From: Pseudomonas sp. MWU15-20650
GTDB lineage: Bacteria > Pseudomonadota > Gammaproteobacteria > Pseudomonadales > Pseudomonadaceae
Direction: 5' to 3'
DNA: 64,000 nt
NCBI RefSeq assembly: GCF_023242475.1
Contig: NZ_JALJFG010000018.1
Location: 40,029-104,028, forward strand
The position numbers were made by a program, and so were the translations under genes. Below the pieces are notes generated by a model. The model saw only the letters and a program-made list of their open reading frames with translations, ran no database searches and had not been told where the DNA came from. Below, piece after piece: positions 1-8,870 of this stretch (the stretch's first letter is position 1; the number at the start of each line of letters is the position of its first letter).

Positions 1-105
1 GGCCAGGCGGTTGGCTTCCAGGTCTTCCAGGGGGCCGGCGTGTTCTTCACGCAGGCGCACGGTCTCCGTCAGCCAGAGTGCGTGCAGGGGAGTCAGTACA
101 GTCAC
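1..105 (-). CDS. DUF2868-like protein, N-terminal fragment (cut by window edge)
   Basis: Reading leftwards from a GTG at 105, an open frame runs to the window edge and encodes about 35 residues beginning VTVLTPLHALWLTE and continuing with a charged VRLREEHAGPLEDLEAN stretch. This start resembles the N-terminus of DUF2868 membrane proteins, which I recall as neighbours of folA in pseudomonads. An AGGA lies about 8 bases upstream of the GTG. The nearby ATG at 112 is in another frame. Only the start is visible, so the family call is tentative and no function is proposed. Confidence 0.5.
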   Translation of the reverse strand, partial: MTVLTPLHALWLTETVRLREEHAGPLEDLEANRLA

Positions 106-174
106 GCGCCATCCTGTTGAGCAAGTGAGGTTGGAGCATAACCGCTGACTCGCGGCTCTGGTATTCTCATCGCC

Positions 175-693
175 ATGAAAAAAACTCTTCCTTTAAGCCT
201 GATCGCAGCCCTCGGTGAAAACCGTGTGATCGGCGTCGACAACAGCATGCCCTGGCATTTGCCGGGGGATTTCAAATATTTCAAGGCCACCACGCTCGGC
301 AAGCCGATCATCATGGGGCGCAAGACCTGGGATTCCCTGGGCCGACCGCTGCCGGGGCGCTTGAACATAGTGGTCAGCCGTCAGACCGATCTTGAGCTTG
401 AAGGTGCGCAAGTGTTTCCGTCACTGGACGCGGCGGTAGCGCGGGCTGAGGAATGGGCGCTGGAGCAGGGCGTCGATGAGCTGATGCTGATCGGCGGCGC
501 GCAGCTGTATGCCCAAGGGCTGGAGCAGGCGGATCGCCTGTATCTGACGCGGGTGGCATTGAGCCCGGAAGGGGATGCGTGGTTTCCCGAGTTTGATTTG
601 AACCAGTGGAAGTTGGTGTCGAATCTGGAGAATCCAGCCGAAGGTGATAAGCCGGCTTACAACTTCGAGGTGTGGGAGAGGAGCAGCAGCTAG
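175..693 (+). CDS. folA: Dihydrofolate reductase
   Basis: Cytosolic NADPH-dependent enzyme that reduces dihydrofolate to tetrahydrofolate and is the target of trimethoprim. The 172-residue product has the full single-domain architecture: an N-terminal strand (SLIAALGENRVIG), the Met20-loop/substrate region MPWHLPGDFKYFK with the active-site acidic residue, the GKPIIMGRKTWDSLG cofactor motif, and a C-terminal IGGAQLYAQGL helix. Length is normal for chromosomal DHFR. It is transcribed alone and diverges from the DUF2868 gene. The short 5' leader holds a TATTCT that could be a -10 box, without a good -35. I see no defect in it. Confidence 0.97.
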   Translation: MKKTLPLSLIAALGENRVIGVDNSMPWHLPGDFKYFKATTLGKPIIMGRKTWDSLGRPLPGRLNIVVSRQTDLELEGAQVFPSLDAAVARAEEWALEQGVDELMLIGGAQLYAQGLEQADRLYLTRVALSPEGDAWFPEFDLNQWKLVSNLENPAEGDKPAYNFEVWERSSS

Positions 694-699
694 CTTTGA

Positions 700-756
700 G
701 CTACAAGCTGCAAGTAAAAGCAGATGGGCTCTTACTTGCAGCTTGAGGCTTGTAGC
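700..756. repeat. Intergenic imperfect inverted repeat between folA and tcyP
   Basis: An 18-base left arm (700–717, GCTACAAGCTGCAAGTAA) is matched by its complement at 732–756, except that the right arm carries a 7-base CTTGAGG insertion that looks like a partial duplication. It lies between the convergent ends of folA and the cystine symporter gene, so it could act as a bidirectional terminator hairpin. The sequence differs from the GTGGGAGG repeats elsewhere in the window. Confidence 0.6.
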
Positions 757-763
757 TTGTAAC

Positions 764-2152
764 TCAGCTAACCAGCTGCCCATGCTCATCGGCATTCAAC
801 AGCGCTTTATCCGTCTGCCCCATGATCTGGCTGGTAATCGCCCCCGCCGTCATCGAACCGTTCACGTTCAGCGCCGTACGGCCCATGTCGATCAGCGGCT
901 CGACAGAAATCAGCAGCGCCACCAGTGACACCGGCAAGCCCATCGCCGGCAGCACGATCAGCGCAGCAAAGGTCGCCCCGCCACCCACACCGGCCACACC
1001 CGCCGAACTCAAGGTCACAATCGCCACCAAGGTCGCGATCCACAGCGGATCCAGCGGGTTGATGCCCACGGTCGGTGCCACCATTACCGCCAACATCGCA
1101 GGGTAGAGACCGGCGCAACCGTTCTGGCCGATGGTCGCGCCAAACGAGGCGGCAAAACCGGCGATGGATTGTGGGATACCCAGGCGGCGGGTCTGCGCTT
1201 CAATGCTCAGTGGAATGGCAGCCGCACTCGAGCGGCTGGTGAAGGCAAAGGTCAGCACCGGCCACACCTTGCGGAAGAAGCGCAGTGGGTTGACCCCGGC
1301 CAGGGACAGCAGCAGGCCATGCACCACGAACATCAGGCCGAGTGCCAGGTACGACACCACCACAAAACTGCCGAGCTTGATGATGTCTTGCAGGTTGGAG
1401 CCGGCGACCACTTTGGTCATCAGCGCCAACACACCGTACGGCGTCAACTTCATCACCAGGCGCACCAGGCGCATCACCCAGGCTTGCAGGGTGTCGATGG
1501 CATTCAGGACCTTCTGGCCTTTTTCCACGTCATCCTTGAGCAGTTGCAGCGCGGCAACCCCAAGGAACGCCGCGAAAATCACCACGCTGATGATCGACGT
1601 CGGTTTGGCCCGCGCCAGGTCGGCGAACGGGTTTGCCGGTACGAACGACAGCAGCAATTGCGGGATATTCAGGTCGGCGACCTTGCCTGCGTAATCGCTC
1701 TGGATCACTTGCAGGCGCGCCATTTCCTGGGTGCCGGCCACCAAGCCTTCGGCGGTGAGGCCGAACAGGTTGGTCAGGCCGATGCCGATCAGGGCCGCGA
1801 TGGCGGTGGTGAACAGCAGCGTTCCGATGGTCAGGAAGCTGATCTTGCCCAGGGACGAGGCGTTATGCAGGCGTGCCACGGCACTCAGGATCGAGGCGAA
1901 CACCAGCGGGATCACGATCATTTGCAGCAATTGCACATAACCATTGCCGACCAGGTCAAACCAGCCGATCGAGGCTTTGAGTACCGGATGACCGTCGCCA
2001 TAAATAGTGTGCAACGCCGCACCGAACAATACGCCAAGGACCAGAGCGAACAGGACCTTCTTGGCCAGGCTCCAGCGGGTATGACGGGTTTGCGCCAGGC
2101 CCAGCAACAGGGCCACGAACACCAGTAAGTTGAGAATCAGGGGCAGATTCAT
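764..2152 (-). CDS. tcyP: L-cystine / dicarboxylate-type sodium symporter (TcyP-like)
   Basis: The 462-residue inner-membrane protein belongs to the DAACS symporter family. It has eight or more hydrophobic segments, an N-terminal [12 protein letters not shown] helix, the serine-rich re-entrant loop [13 protein letters not shown] and the [16 protein letters not shown] segment typical of the family. Length and N-terminal layout fit the TcyP/YdjN branch, known for L-cystine uptake, better than the shorter GltP/DctA branch. It ends convergently with folA and diverges from the phosphatase gene. The substrate is inferred from family resemblance only. The upstream gap (2153–2393) is comparatively AT-rich and probably holds both promoters. 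Confidence 0.82.
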   Translation of the reverse strand: MNLPLILNLLVFVALLLGLAQTRHTRWSLAKKVLFALVLGVLFGAALHTIYGDGHPVLKASIGWFDLVGNGYVQLLQMIVIPLVFASILSAVARLHNASSLGKISFLTIGTLLFTTAIAALIGIGLTNLFGLTAEGLVAGTQEMARLQVIQSDYAGKVADLNIPQLLLSFVPANPFADLARAKPTSIISVVIFAAFLGVAALQLLKDDVEKGQKVLNAIDTLQAWVMRLVRLVMKLTPYGVLALMTKVVAGSNLQDIIKLGSFVVVSYLALGLMFVVHGLLLSLAGVNPLRFFRKVWPVLTFAFTSRSSAAAIPLSIEAQTRRLGIPQSIAGFAASFGATIGQNGCAGLYPAMLAVMVAPTVGINPLDPLWIATLVAIVTLSSAGVAGVGGGATFAALIVLPAMGLPVSLVALLISVEPLIDMGRTALNVNGSMTAGAITSQIMGQTDKALLNADEHGQLVS

Positions 2153-2393
2153 TGAAGCTCCGTTGAAAAGGCAGCCAATCGCGTGAGCCTGCGATTGCGA
2201 ACCGGGAAGCCTAACAGCTTGAAATATATTGATTTAATACCGATATGGAATGGTGACTGTCGTTTTTGGAATAAGCGTTTGACGCTCATGCGCATGGCTC
2301 TGGCGTTATCACGATGCAAGCGGTCGTCCTCGGGCGATAACTGTCACACAGATTTGTTAGCGTCGATGTCTTTCACTCAGGGAGAAAACGCTT

Positions 2394-3452
2394 ATGAAGC
2401 TTGCGCCAACATTACTTGCCGCCGCCTTCTGCCTCGGCCTCGCCGGCCAGGCATTTGCTGCCACCGAGTTGAAGCACTGGCCGGCACCCGCCGCCGAGCA
2501 ACTGAACAAGATGATCGCCGCCAATGCCAACAAAGGTAACTTCGCGGTGTTCGACATGGACAACACCAGTTACCGCTACGACCTTGAAGAGTCCTTGCTG
2601 CCCTACCTGGAAAACAAGGGCCTGATCACCCGTGAAACGATGGACCCGTCCCTGAAGCTGATGCCGTTCAAGGACACCGCTGACCACAAGGAAAGCCTGT
2701 TCAGCTACTACTACCGCCTCTGCGAAGTCGATGACATGGTCTGCTACCCGTGGGTGGCGCAGATTTTCTCCGGCTTCACCCTCAAGGAACTCAAGGGCTA
2801 TGTGGATGAGATGATGGCCTCCGGCAAGCCCGTGCCGGTCACCTATTACGAAGGCGACGTGGTGAAGACCTCCGAGGTGCAGCCACCGAAAGTCTTTACC
2901 GGCCAGGCCGAGCTTTACAACAAGCTGATGGAAAACGGCATTGAGGTGTATGTGATGACCGCCGCCTCCGAGGAGTTGGTGCGCATGGTCGCCGCCGATC
3001 CGAAGTACGGCTACAACGTCAAACCCGAGAACGTCATTGGCGTCAGTACTCTGCTTAAGGACCGCAAGACGGGCGAGTTGACCACCGCGCGTAAACAGAT
3101 CGCGGCCGGTAAATACGACGAGAAAGCCAACCTCGGCCTGGAGCTGACCCCTTACCTGTGGACCCCAGCCACCTGGATGGCCGGCAAACACGCGGCGATC
3201 CTCACCTATATCGACGAGTGGAAAAAGCCGGTGATCGTCGGGGGTGATACGCCGACCAGCGACGGCTATATGCTGTTCCACGATGTGGACGTGGCGAAGG
3301 GCGGCATCCACCTGTGGGTCAACCGCAAAGACAAATACATGACCCAGCTCAACGGCATGATGGCCAAGCACGCGGCCGCGCAAGCCAAGGAAGGGTTGCC
3401 GGTGACCGCGGACAAGAACTGGGTGATCGTCAAGCCGGACGAGATTCAGTAA
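2394..3452 (+). CDS. pchP: Phosphorylcholine phosphatase (secreted HAD-family)
   Basis: A 352-residue precursor with a cleavable signal peptide (MKLAPTLLAAAFCLGLAGQAFA) is followed by HAD motif I FDMDNT, with nucleophile Asp54 and acid/base Asp56. Motif II Thr/Ser lies in VYVMTAASEE, and the motif IV acidic region in IVGGDTPTSDGYM. This matches P. aeruginosa PchP, a periplasmic enzyme that releases choline from phosphorylcholine derived from host or plant phospholipids, in length and motif text. The start is set by GGGAGAA at 2381–2387. In P. aeruginosa the gene is located elsewhere, near a choline transporter, so its position here beside ilvD is a local difference. Choline-dependent regulation is known there, but I did not identify a GbdR site. 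Confidence 0.88.
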   Translation: MKLAPTLLAAAFCLGLAGQAFAATELKHWPAPAAEQLNKMIAANANKGNFAVFDMDNTSYRYDLEESLLPYLENKGLITRETMDPSLKLMPFKDTADHKESLFSYYYRLCEVDDMVCYPWVAQIFSGFTLKELKGYVDEMMASGKPVPVTYYEGDVVKTSEVQPPKVFTGQAELYNKLMENGIEVYVMTAASEELVRMVAADPKYGYNVKPENVIGVSTLLKDRKTGELTTARKQIAAGKYDEKANLGLELTPYLWTPATWMAGKHAAILTYIDEWKKPVIVGGDTPTSDGYMLFHDVDVAKGGIHLWVNRKDKYMTQLNGMMAKHAAAQAKEGLPVTADKNWVIVKPDEIQ

Positions 3453-3474
3453 CAGGCTGAACGCGGTCGAAATA

Positions 3475-3562
3475 GGGGGGAGGGGCTTGCTGCCGATTGG
3501 GGCGGATCACTCAGCACAGGTATTGCCTGGCACGCCGTTATCGGGAGCAAGCCCCCTCCCAC
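3475..3562. repeat. REP pair (GTGGGAGG-type), divergent copy
   Basis: Two inverted REP arms, GGGGAGGGGCTTGCTGCCGAT on the left and TATCGGGAGCAAGCCCCCTC on the right, are separated by about 45 bases. The left arm has mismatches (CTGCCG for CTCCCG), so this is a decayed member of the family seen at 7808, 25220, 32910, 37672 and 47374. It lies between convergent pchP and ilvD. Confidence 0.8.
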
Positions 3563-3602
3563 AGTTTGATCTTCAGTGTTTCGCAAGGTCATGGTCAGGC
3601 AA

Positions 3603-3633
3603 AAAAATGCCCCGCACTTGGCGGGGCATTTTT
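3603..3633. terminator. Bidirectional intrinsic terminator between pchP and ilvD
   Basis: A perfect GCCCCGC / GCGGGGC stem with the loop ACTTG is flanked by A5T on the left and ATTTTT on the right. It therefore has a U-tract in both orientations. It sits just after the stop of ilvD (minus strand) and downstream of pchP (plus strand), as expected for a shared terminator. Confidence 0.9.
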
Positions 3634-3651
3634 ATACGCAGCGATTAAGGC

Positions 3652-5493
3652 TTACAGGCCGTCAAGCATCGCCTTGTTACGCACGGCGCCCTTGTCGGCA
3701 CTGGTGGCCAGCAACGCATAAGCCTTCAACGCCGTGGTGACTTTGCGCGGGCGCTTCTCCACCGGCTTCCAGCCCTTCTTGTCTTGCTCGACCCGGCGTG
3801 CGGCCAGCTCTTCGTCGCTGATCAACAGGTTGATCGAGCGGTTCGGAATGTCGATCAGCACTTTGTCGCCGTCCTGTACCAGGCCAATCGCACCGCCAGC
3901 AGCGGCTTCCGGCGAAGCGTGGCCGATGGACAGGCCCGAGGTGCCGCCGGAGAAACGCCCGTCGGTCAGCAGGGCGCAGGCTTTGCCCAGGCCCTTGGAT
4001 TTCAGGTAGGACGTCGGGTACAGCATCTCCTGCATACCCGGGCCACCTTTGGGGCCTTCGTAGCGGATGATCACGATGTCGCCTTCTTTGACTTCGTCAG
4101 CGAGGATGCCACGTACCGAACTGTCCTGGCTTTCGTAGATCTTGGCGCGGCCTTCGAAGACGTGGATGGACTCATCCACACCCGCCGTTTTGACCACACA
4201 GCCGTCGAGGGCGATGTTGCCGTACAGCACGGCCAGGCCGCCTTCCTGCGAGTAGGCGTGCTCGACACTGCGGATGCAGCCGTTTTCACGGTCGTCGTCG
4301 AGGCTGTCCCAACGGGTCGACTGGCTGAACGCGGTCTGCGTCGGGATGCCGGCCGGGCCGGCCTTGAAGAAGGTGTGCACCGCTTCGTCGTCAGTCAGGG
4401 TGATATCCCACTTGGCGATGCCTTCGGCCAGGGATTTGCTGTGCACGGTCGGCAGGTCGGTGTGCAGCAGGCCGCCACGGGCCAGGGAACCGAGGATCGA
4501 GAAGATCCCACCGGCACGGTGCACGTCTTCCATGTGGTACTTCTGGATATTCGGCGCGACTTTGCACAGTTGCGGCACGTGACGGGAGAGACGGTCGATG
4601 TCGCGCAGGTCGAAATCGATCTCGGCTTCCTGGGCGGCGGCCAGCAGGTGCAGGATGGTGTTGGTGGAACCGCCCATGGCGATGTCCAGGGTCATGGCGT
4701 TTTCGAACGCCTTGAAGTTGGCGATATTGCGCGGCAACACCGACTCATCGTTCTCGCCGTAGTAGCGCTTGCACAGCTCGACGATGGTGCGGCCGGCCTG
4801 CAGGAACAGTTGCTCGCGGTCGCTGTGGGTGGCCAGTGTGGAACCGTTGCCCGGCAAGGCCAGCCCCAGGGCTTCCACCAGGCAGTTCATCGAGTTGGCG
4901 GTGAACATGCCGGAGCACGAACCGCAGGTAGGGCAGGCGCTGCGCTCGTATTCCGCGACCTTCTCGTCAGAAGCGCTGGAATCGGCGGCGATGACCATGG
5001 CGTCGACCAGGTCCAGGCCGTGGGAGGCGAGCTTGGTCTTGCCGGCTTCCATCGGGCCGCCGGAGACGAAGATCACCGGGATGTTCAGGCGCAGGGCGGC
5101 CATCAGCATGCCGGGGGTGATCTTGTCGCAGTTGGAAATGCACACGATGGCGTCGGCGCAGTGGGCGTTGACCATGTACTCCACGGAGTCGGCGATGATC
5201 TCGCGGCTCGGCAGGGAATACAGCATGCCATCGTGGCCCATGGCGATGCCGTCATCCACGGCGATGGTGTTGAATTCTTTCGCCACGCCGCCGGCGCGTT
5301 CGATCTCGCGGGCGACCAGTTGGCCCAGGTCCTTGAGGTGGACGTGGCCGGGTACGAACTGGGTGAACGAGTTGGCAATCGCGATGATCGGCTTCTTGAA
5401 GTCATCATCTTTCATCCCCGTGGCACGCCACAGTGCGCGCGCGCCGGCCATGTTGCGGCCGTGGGTGGATGTTTTCGAGCGGTAATCAGGCAT
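3652..5493 (-). CDS. ilvD: Dihydroxy-acid dehydratase
   Basis: The enzyme dehydrates 2,3-dihydroxy-isovalerate and 2,3-dihydroxy-3-methylvalerate to 2-keto acids, the penultimate step to valine and isoleucine. The 613-residue protein has the [Fe-S] ligand motifs [11 protein letters not shown] and [16 protein letters not shown], plus the C-terminal [20 protein letters not shown] segment. Length is that of the E. coli-type enzyme. The start [19 protein letters not shown] is the conserved N-terminus. It is transcribed alone towards a bidirectional terminator. TAGAAT on the minus strand at 5677–5672 is a plausible -10, but no convincing -35 is visible. Confidence 0.97.
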   Translation of the reverse strand: MPDYRSKTSTHGRNMAGARALWRATGMKDDDFKKPIIAIANSFTQFVPGHVHLKDLGQLVAREIERAGGVAKEFNTIAVDDGIAMGHDGMLYSLPSREIIADSVEYMVNAHCADAIVCISNCDKITPGMLMAALRLNIPVIFVSGGPMEAGKTKLASHGLDLVDAMVIAADSSASDEKVAEYERSACPTCGSCSGMFTANSMNCLVEALGLALPGNGSTLATHSDREQLFLQAGRTIVELCKRYYGENDESVLPRNIANFKAFENAMTLDIAMGGSTNTILHLLAAAQEAEIDFDLRDIDRLSRHVPQLCKVAPNIQKYHMEDVHRAGGIFSILGSLARGGLLHTDLPTVHSKSLAEGIAKWDITLTDDEAVHTFFKAGPAGIPTQTAFSQSTRWDSLDDDRENGCIRSVEHAYSQEGGLAVLYGNIALDGCVVKTAGVDESIHVFEGRAKIYESQDSSVRGILADEVKEGDIVIIRYEGPKGGPGMQEMLYPTSYLKSKGLGKACALLTDGRFSGGTSGLSIGHASPEAAAGGAIGLVQDGDKVLIDIPNRSINLLISDEELAARRVEQDKKGWKPVEKRPRKVTTALKAYALLATSADKGAVRNKAMLDGL

Positions 5494-5742
5494 TGGAGCA
5501 CTCCGGGCGGCTAATCAAGTACTAAAGGGGAGTGAGCTTCTAATTGACGACTGGAACACCCGAAAAATGGCCGTGGTGTCCGGAAGTTGCCACTCGCATC
5601 GCGGGATCGCCGCTTGCTTGGGCCTCGAGCTCATAAACCCGCCGGGGGATGACTGGCGATGAATAGGGCCGATTCTACACCGCTGGCGGCTGGAGGGAAT
5701 GGCCGAAACCGTGAAGATAGCGGCTACGGGACGTGCGGGTGG
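5494..5742. other. ilvD upstream intergenic region
   Basis: This is the non-coding leader of ilvD. It contains a possible -10 (TAGAAT, minus strand, 5677–5672) about 180 bases before the ilvD start, and several GC-rich short inverted repeats. I looked for a leader peptide rich in Ile, Val or Leu codons that would suggest attenuation and did not find a convincing one. Confidence 0.35.
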
Positions 5743-5844
5743 CTGTAGGAGCGAGCTTGTTCGCGAAAAACGTCAACGATAACGCAGCGCTATAGATAGC
5801 CCGTCTCGCCTATTGGTTTTTCGCGAGCAAGCTTGCTCCTACAG
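5743..5844. repeat. REPIN flanking the RAYT gene (downstream side)
   Basis: A 102-base unit with inverted REP arms CTGTAGGAGCGAGCTTGTTCGCG and CGCGAGCAAGCTTGCTCCTACAG around a loop that includes CGTCAACGATAACGCAGCGC. It ends about 12 bases from the stop codon of the transposase gene and is nearly identical, in the same orientation, to the unit at 6410–6511. Confidence 0.92.
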
Positions 5845-5855
5845 TGGAGGGTGGT

Positions 5856-6314
5856 TCAGAGCCAGACGGCGTCCCATAGTGGGTACTGGCCGATATGCGC
5901 CACCAAACCCGCCCGCAAGGGATTGGCGACGATATAACGCGCCATTGTCTTCAAGTCGTCCTCCCGACGCAGCGCTCGATCAAAGTAGCCCTTTTGCCAC
6001 AGTGTCCCTTGGCAGCTCCTCGCCTTGTTAATGGCGTGTGCACTTCGCGACTTGGTGATCCGCATCAGTCTCGGCAAATCGCCGTTGTGCAATTCAACCA
6101 GCCAATGGAAATGGTCCGGCATCACCACCCATGCCAGCGAAGACGCCTCTCCGTCGTCCTGAGCCTTTCTGAATTCGCGAACAAGCAGGCGGCCAATGCG
6201 CCAGTCCTGGAAGATTAGCTGTCGTTGATGCGTGACAGCGGTGAGCAGGTAAATGCGGCCGGATTCTGAATAGCGGCCTGTGCGCAGCCGATGTGCGTTT
6301 TGTTGGTTGGACAT
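5856..6314 (-). CDS. REP-associated tyrosine transposase (RAYT, Y1_Tnp / IS200-like)
   Basis: A 152-residue single-domain HUH endonuclease. The metal-binding HUH motif is His68-Phe-His70 in VMPDHFHWLVEL, and the likely catalytic tyrosine is Tyr127 in ARYIVANPLRAGLV, with the conserved LWQKGYFDR in between. RAYTs are single-copy, domesticated relatives of IS200/IS605 transposases thought to mobilise REP sequences in trans. The gene is bracketed by two nearly identical REPINs (5743–5844 and 6410–6511), the usual layout for a cognate RAYT. Catalytic residues are intact and there is no frameshift, so it may be functional. The start MSNQQNAHRLRTGRYS is conserved in the family. Confidence 0.93.
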   Translation of the reverse strand: MSNQQNAHRLRTGRYSESGRIYLLTAVTHQRQLIFQDWRIGRLLVREFRKAQDDGEASSLAWVVMPDHFHWLVELHNGDLPRLMRITKSRSAHAINKARSCQGTLWQKGYFDRALRREDDLKTMARYIVANPLRAGLVAHIGQYPLWDAVWL

Positions 6315-6409
6315 TCCTTCGTCCTCTTCGTGTGGGTAGAAGAGAGACGGTAGGAGGCTGCAGTGTCTATTGGCGTTTAAACACTGGTTCTGAATATGTC
6401 ATGCCTTAC

Positions 6410-6511
6410 TGTAGGAGCGAGCTTGTTCGCGAAGAACGTCAACGATAACGCAGCGCTATCAGCTAGCCCGCGTCGCCTATTGGTTTTTCGCGAGCAAGCT
6501 CGCTCCTACAG
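6410..6511. repeat. REPIN flanking the RAYT gene (upstream side)
   Basis: This second copy of the 102-base CTGTAGGAGCGAGC unit differs from the copy at 5743–5844 at only a handful of positions, all in or near the loop (for example CAGCTAGCCCGCG against TAGATAGCCCGTC). The arms are intact. It lies upstream of the transposase gene and downstream of rlmI. Confidence 0.92.
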
Positions 6512-6544
6512 TTGATCCGGCTTCAATTCAAACCGGTCGGGGTG

Positions 6545-7741
6545 TCAGCTATTAGGCAACAACCGGCACGTAATGCTCTTGATATAGCGCGTCTCGGCGA
6601 TCGCCGGGTGCACCGGGTGATCCGGACCCTGGCCGCCGCGTTCGAGCATCTGGATGTTGCGGTCCAGGTGGCGGGCGCTGGTGAGCAGGATGTTTTGCAG
6701 ATCGTCTTCCGGCAGGTGCATGGAGCACGAAGCGCTGACCAGGATGCCGTCCTTGCTGAGCAGGCGCATGGCTTGCTCGTTGAGGCGGCGGTAGGCGCCT
6801 TCGCCGTTTTTCATGTCTTTTTTGCGTTTGATGAAGGCCGGTGGGTCGGCGACGATCACGTCGAAGCGTTCTTCGCTGGCCTTCAATTCTTTAAGCGCTT
6901 CAAAGACGTCGCCTTCGATGCAGGTCATCTTCTCGGCGAAGCCGTTCAGCGCGGCGTTGCGCTCAACGCCGTCGAGGGCGAAGGCGGAAGCGTCGACGCA
7001 GAACACTTCACTGGCGCCAAAGGCCGCTGCTTGCACGCCCCAGCCGCCGATGTAGCTGTACAGGTCCAGTACACGCTTGCCTTTGGCATACGGGGCCAGG
7101 CGGGCGCGGTTCATGCGGTGGTCGTAGAACCAGCCGGTTTTCTGGCCCTGGATCACCGGAGCCTCGAATTTCACGCCGTTTTCTTCCAGCGCGACCCATT
7201 CCGGCACCAGGCCGAACACGGTTTCGACGTAGCGATTGAGGCCCTCGGCGTCACGTGCGGCGGAGTCGTTCTTGAACAGGATACCGCTCGGCTTGAGCAC
7301 TTGGGTCAGGGCGGCGATCACGTCTTCTTTATGGGCCTCCATGGTCGCCGAAGCGATCTGCACCACCAGGATGTCGCCGAAACGGTCGACCACCAGGCCC
7401 GGCAGCAGGTCGGAATCGCCGTAGACCAAGCGGTAGAACGGTTTGTCGAACAAGCGGTCACGCAGGGACAGGGCCACGTTGAGGCGGTGCACCAGCAGCG
7501 ACTTGTCCAAAGGCAACTTGATGTCGCGCGACAGCAGGCGGGCGCAGATCAGGTTGTTCGGGCTCATGGCCACGATGCCCAGGGTCTTGCCGCCGGCCGC
7601 TTCGAGGATGGCCTGGTCGCCTGCCTGGAAGCCGTGAAGTGGGGTGGCGGCCACGTCGATTTCGTTGCTGTAGACCCACAGGTGGCCGTTGCGCAAACGA
7701 CGATCGGCGTTGGCTTTGAGACGCAGGCTTGGCAGGGACAT
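6545..7741 (-). CDS. rlmI: 23S rRNA (cytosine-C5) methyltransferase, RlmI family
   Basis: SAM-dependent methyltransferase that in E. coli makes m5C1962 of 23S rRNA. The 398-residue product starts MSLPSLRLKANADRRLRNGHLWVYSNE, which is the N-terminal PUA RNA-binding domain. A central EEHI-like region and a Rossmann fold follow (VLDLYSYIGGWGVQAAAFGA, then VADPPAFIKRKKD, and SASCSMH near the C-terminus). The frame stays open another 142 codons upstream. I chose the ATG at 7741 because GGAG lies 8 bases before it and the length then fits the 396-residue E. coli enzyme. The target nucleotide is inferred by homology. Confidence 0.93.
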   Translation of the reverse strand: MSLPSLRLKANADRRLRNGHLWVYSNEIDVAATPLHGFQAGDQAILEAAGGKTLGIVAMSPNNLICARLLSRDIKLPLDKSLLVHRLNVALSLRDRLFDKPFYRLVYGDSDLLPGLVVDRFGDILVVQIASATMEAHKEDVIAALTQVLKPSGILFKNDSAARDAEGLNRYVETVFGLVPEWVALEENGVKFEAPVIQGQKTGWFYDHRMNRARLAPYAKGKRVLDLYSYIGGWGVQAAAFGASEVFCVDASAFALDGVERNAALNGFAEKMTCIEGDVFEALKELKASEERFDVIVADPPAFIKRKKDMKNGEGAYRRLNEQAMRLLSKDGILVSASCSMHLPEDDLQNILLTSARHLDRNIQMLERGGQGPDHPVHPAIAETRYIKSITCRLLPNS

Positions 7742-7807
7742 GACGTCGCTCCGGAAAAAAGAGCGGGAGTATAACGTGTTGCGCATTACTTGGCGGCACC
7801 GCCGGAC

Positions 7808-7898
7808 ATGTGGGAGGGGGCTTGCTCCTGATAGCAGTGTATAAGCTGATATCCAAGTGACTGATTCACCGCAATCGGGAGCAAGCCCCCTCCCACAT
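7808..7898. repeat. REP pair (GTGGGAGG-type REPIN)
   Basis: The left arm TGTGGGAGGGGGCTTGCTCC and right arm GGAGCAAGCCCCCTCCCACA are perfectly complementary and enclose about 50 bases. It sits between the divergent rlmI and HDOD genes, upstream of the HDOD promoter region. Confidence 0.92.
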
Positions 7899-7982
7899 TC
7901 GATCGGGTTTGAGTTGGGTTTTTGGGTGTCGGCCACGTCGGCATAAGGGGTAGAATTCGCGCCTAGCCCAGAGTGTGTACTT

Positions 7983-8849
7983 ATGTCCCAAGAGCTTTCC
8001 GCCGAGCAGATCCAACAGGCCCTGCAAGGCATCAGCGTACCGCCCCAACCGCAAATCATGGTGGATTTGCAGATGGAGCAGTACATGCCTGACCCGGACC
8101 TGGAAGTGATCGCGCGGTTGATCTCCCAGGACCCGGGCTTGTCCGGCGCGTTGCTCAAGATCGTCAACTCGCCGTATTACGGCCTGAGCAACAAGATTGC
8201 CTCGATCCAGCGTGCGGTGAACCTGCTGGGCAGCCGGTCGGTCATCAACCTGATCAACGCCTTGTCGATCAAGGGCGAAATGAGCGACGACACTATCGTG
8301 ACCCTCAATCGTTTCTGGGACACCGCCCAGGACGTGGCCATGACCTGCCTCACCCTGGCCAAGCGCACCGGCTCCCAGGCCGTGGACGAAGCCTATGCCC
8401 TGGGGCTGTTCCACGATTGTGGCGTGCCGTTGATGCTCAAGCGTTTCCCCAATTACATGGCCGTGCTGGAAGAGGCTTACGCCAATGCCGGCGCCGATTG
8501 CCGTGTGGTCGACACCGAGAACAACGCGTTCAATACCAACCATGCGGTGGTCGGCTATTACACCGCCAAATCCTGGCGCCTGCCGGAGCATGTGACCGAC
8601 GCCATCGCCAATCACCACAACGCCCTGGCGATTTTCAGCGATGAGTCGTCACGTAATCCGCAGCTTAAAAACCTGCTGGCAATCCTGAAAATGGCCGAGC
8701 ATATCTGCTCGTCTTATCGCGTGCTGGGCAACCAATCGGTTGACCATGAGTGGGATGCGATTGGCCACTTGGTGCTGGATTACGTGGGCCTGTCGGACTA
8801 CGACTTCGAGAGCCTGAAGTTGTCGATCCGCGAACTGGGCGCACACTGA
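7983..8849 (+). CDS. HDOD domain signalling protein
   Basis: A 288-residue cytosolic protein consisting mainly of one HDOD domain (residues about 18–215), a metal-binding-deficient relative of HD phosphohydrolases. Recognisable pieces are PPQPQIMVDLQ, LISQDPGLSGALLKIVNSPYYGLS, the SIQRAVNLLGSRSVINLI segment and LGLFHDCGVPLM. HDOD proteins are usually signalling or regulatory adaptors linked to motility, biofilm or second messengers, and no specific role can be read here. TAGAAT at 7951–7956 could be the -10. It is followed 21 bases later by mutM, so the two may be co-transcribed, as in P. aeruginosa. Confidence 0.9.
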   Translation: MSQELSAEQIQQALQGISVPPQPQIMVDLQMEQYMPDPDLEVIARLISQDPGLSGALLKIVNSPYYGLSNKIASIQRAVNLLGSRSVINLINALSIKGEMSDDTIVTLNRFWDTAQDVAMTCLTLAKRTGSQAVDEAYALGLFHDCGVPLMLKRFPNYMAVLEEAYANAGADCRVVDTENNAFNTNHAVVGYYTAKSWRLPEHVTDAIANHHNALAIFSDESSRNPQLKNLLAILKMAEHICSSYRVLGNQSVDHEWDAIGHLVLDYVGLSDYDFESLKLSIRELGAH

Positions 8850-8870
8850 CCCATTTTTCGAGAGGTACAC

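Noticed and set aside
3784..5514. A 576-codon open frame opposite ilvD
   Set aside because: It is antisense to a certain gene; the translation is low-complexity, rich in Gly, Val, His and Gln, as expected from high-GC third-position bias.
5494..5742. Branched-chain amino-acid attenuator before ilvD
   Set aside because: No leader peptide with runs of Ile, Leu or Val codons and no clear terminator/antiterminator pair was found.
7742..8167. N-terminal extension of RlmI to 540 residues
   Set aside because: The extra 142 codons run through a REP pair and into the HDOD gene; the PUA domain starts at the ATG at 7741.
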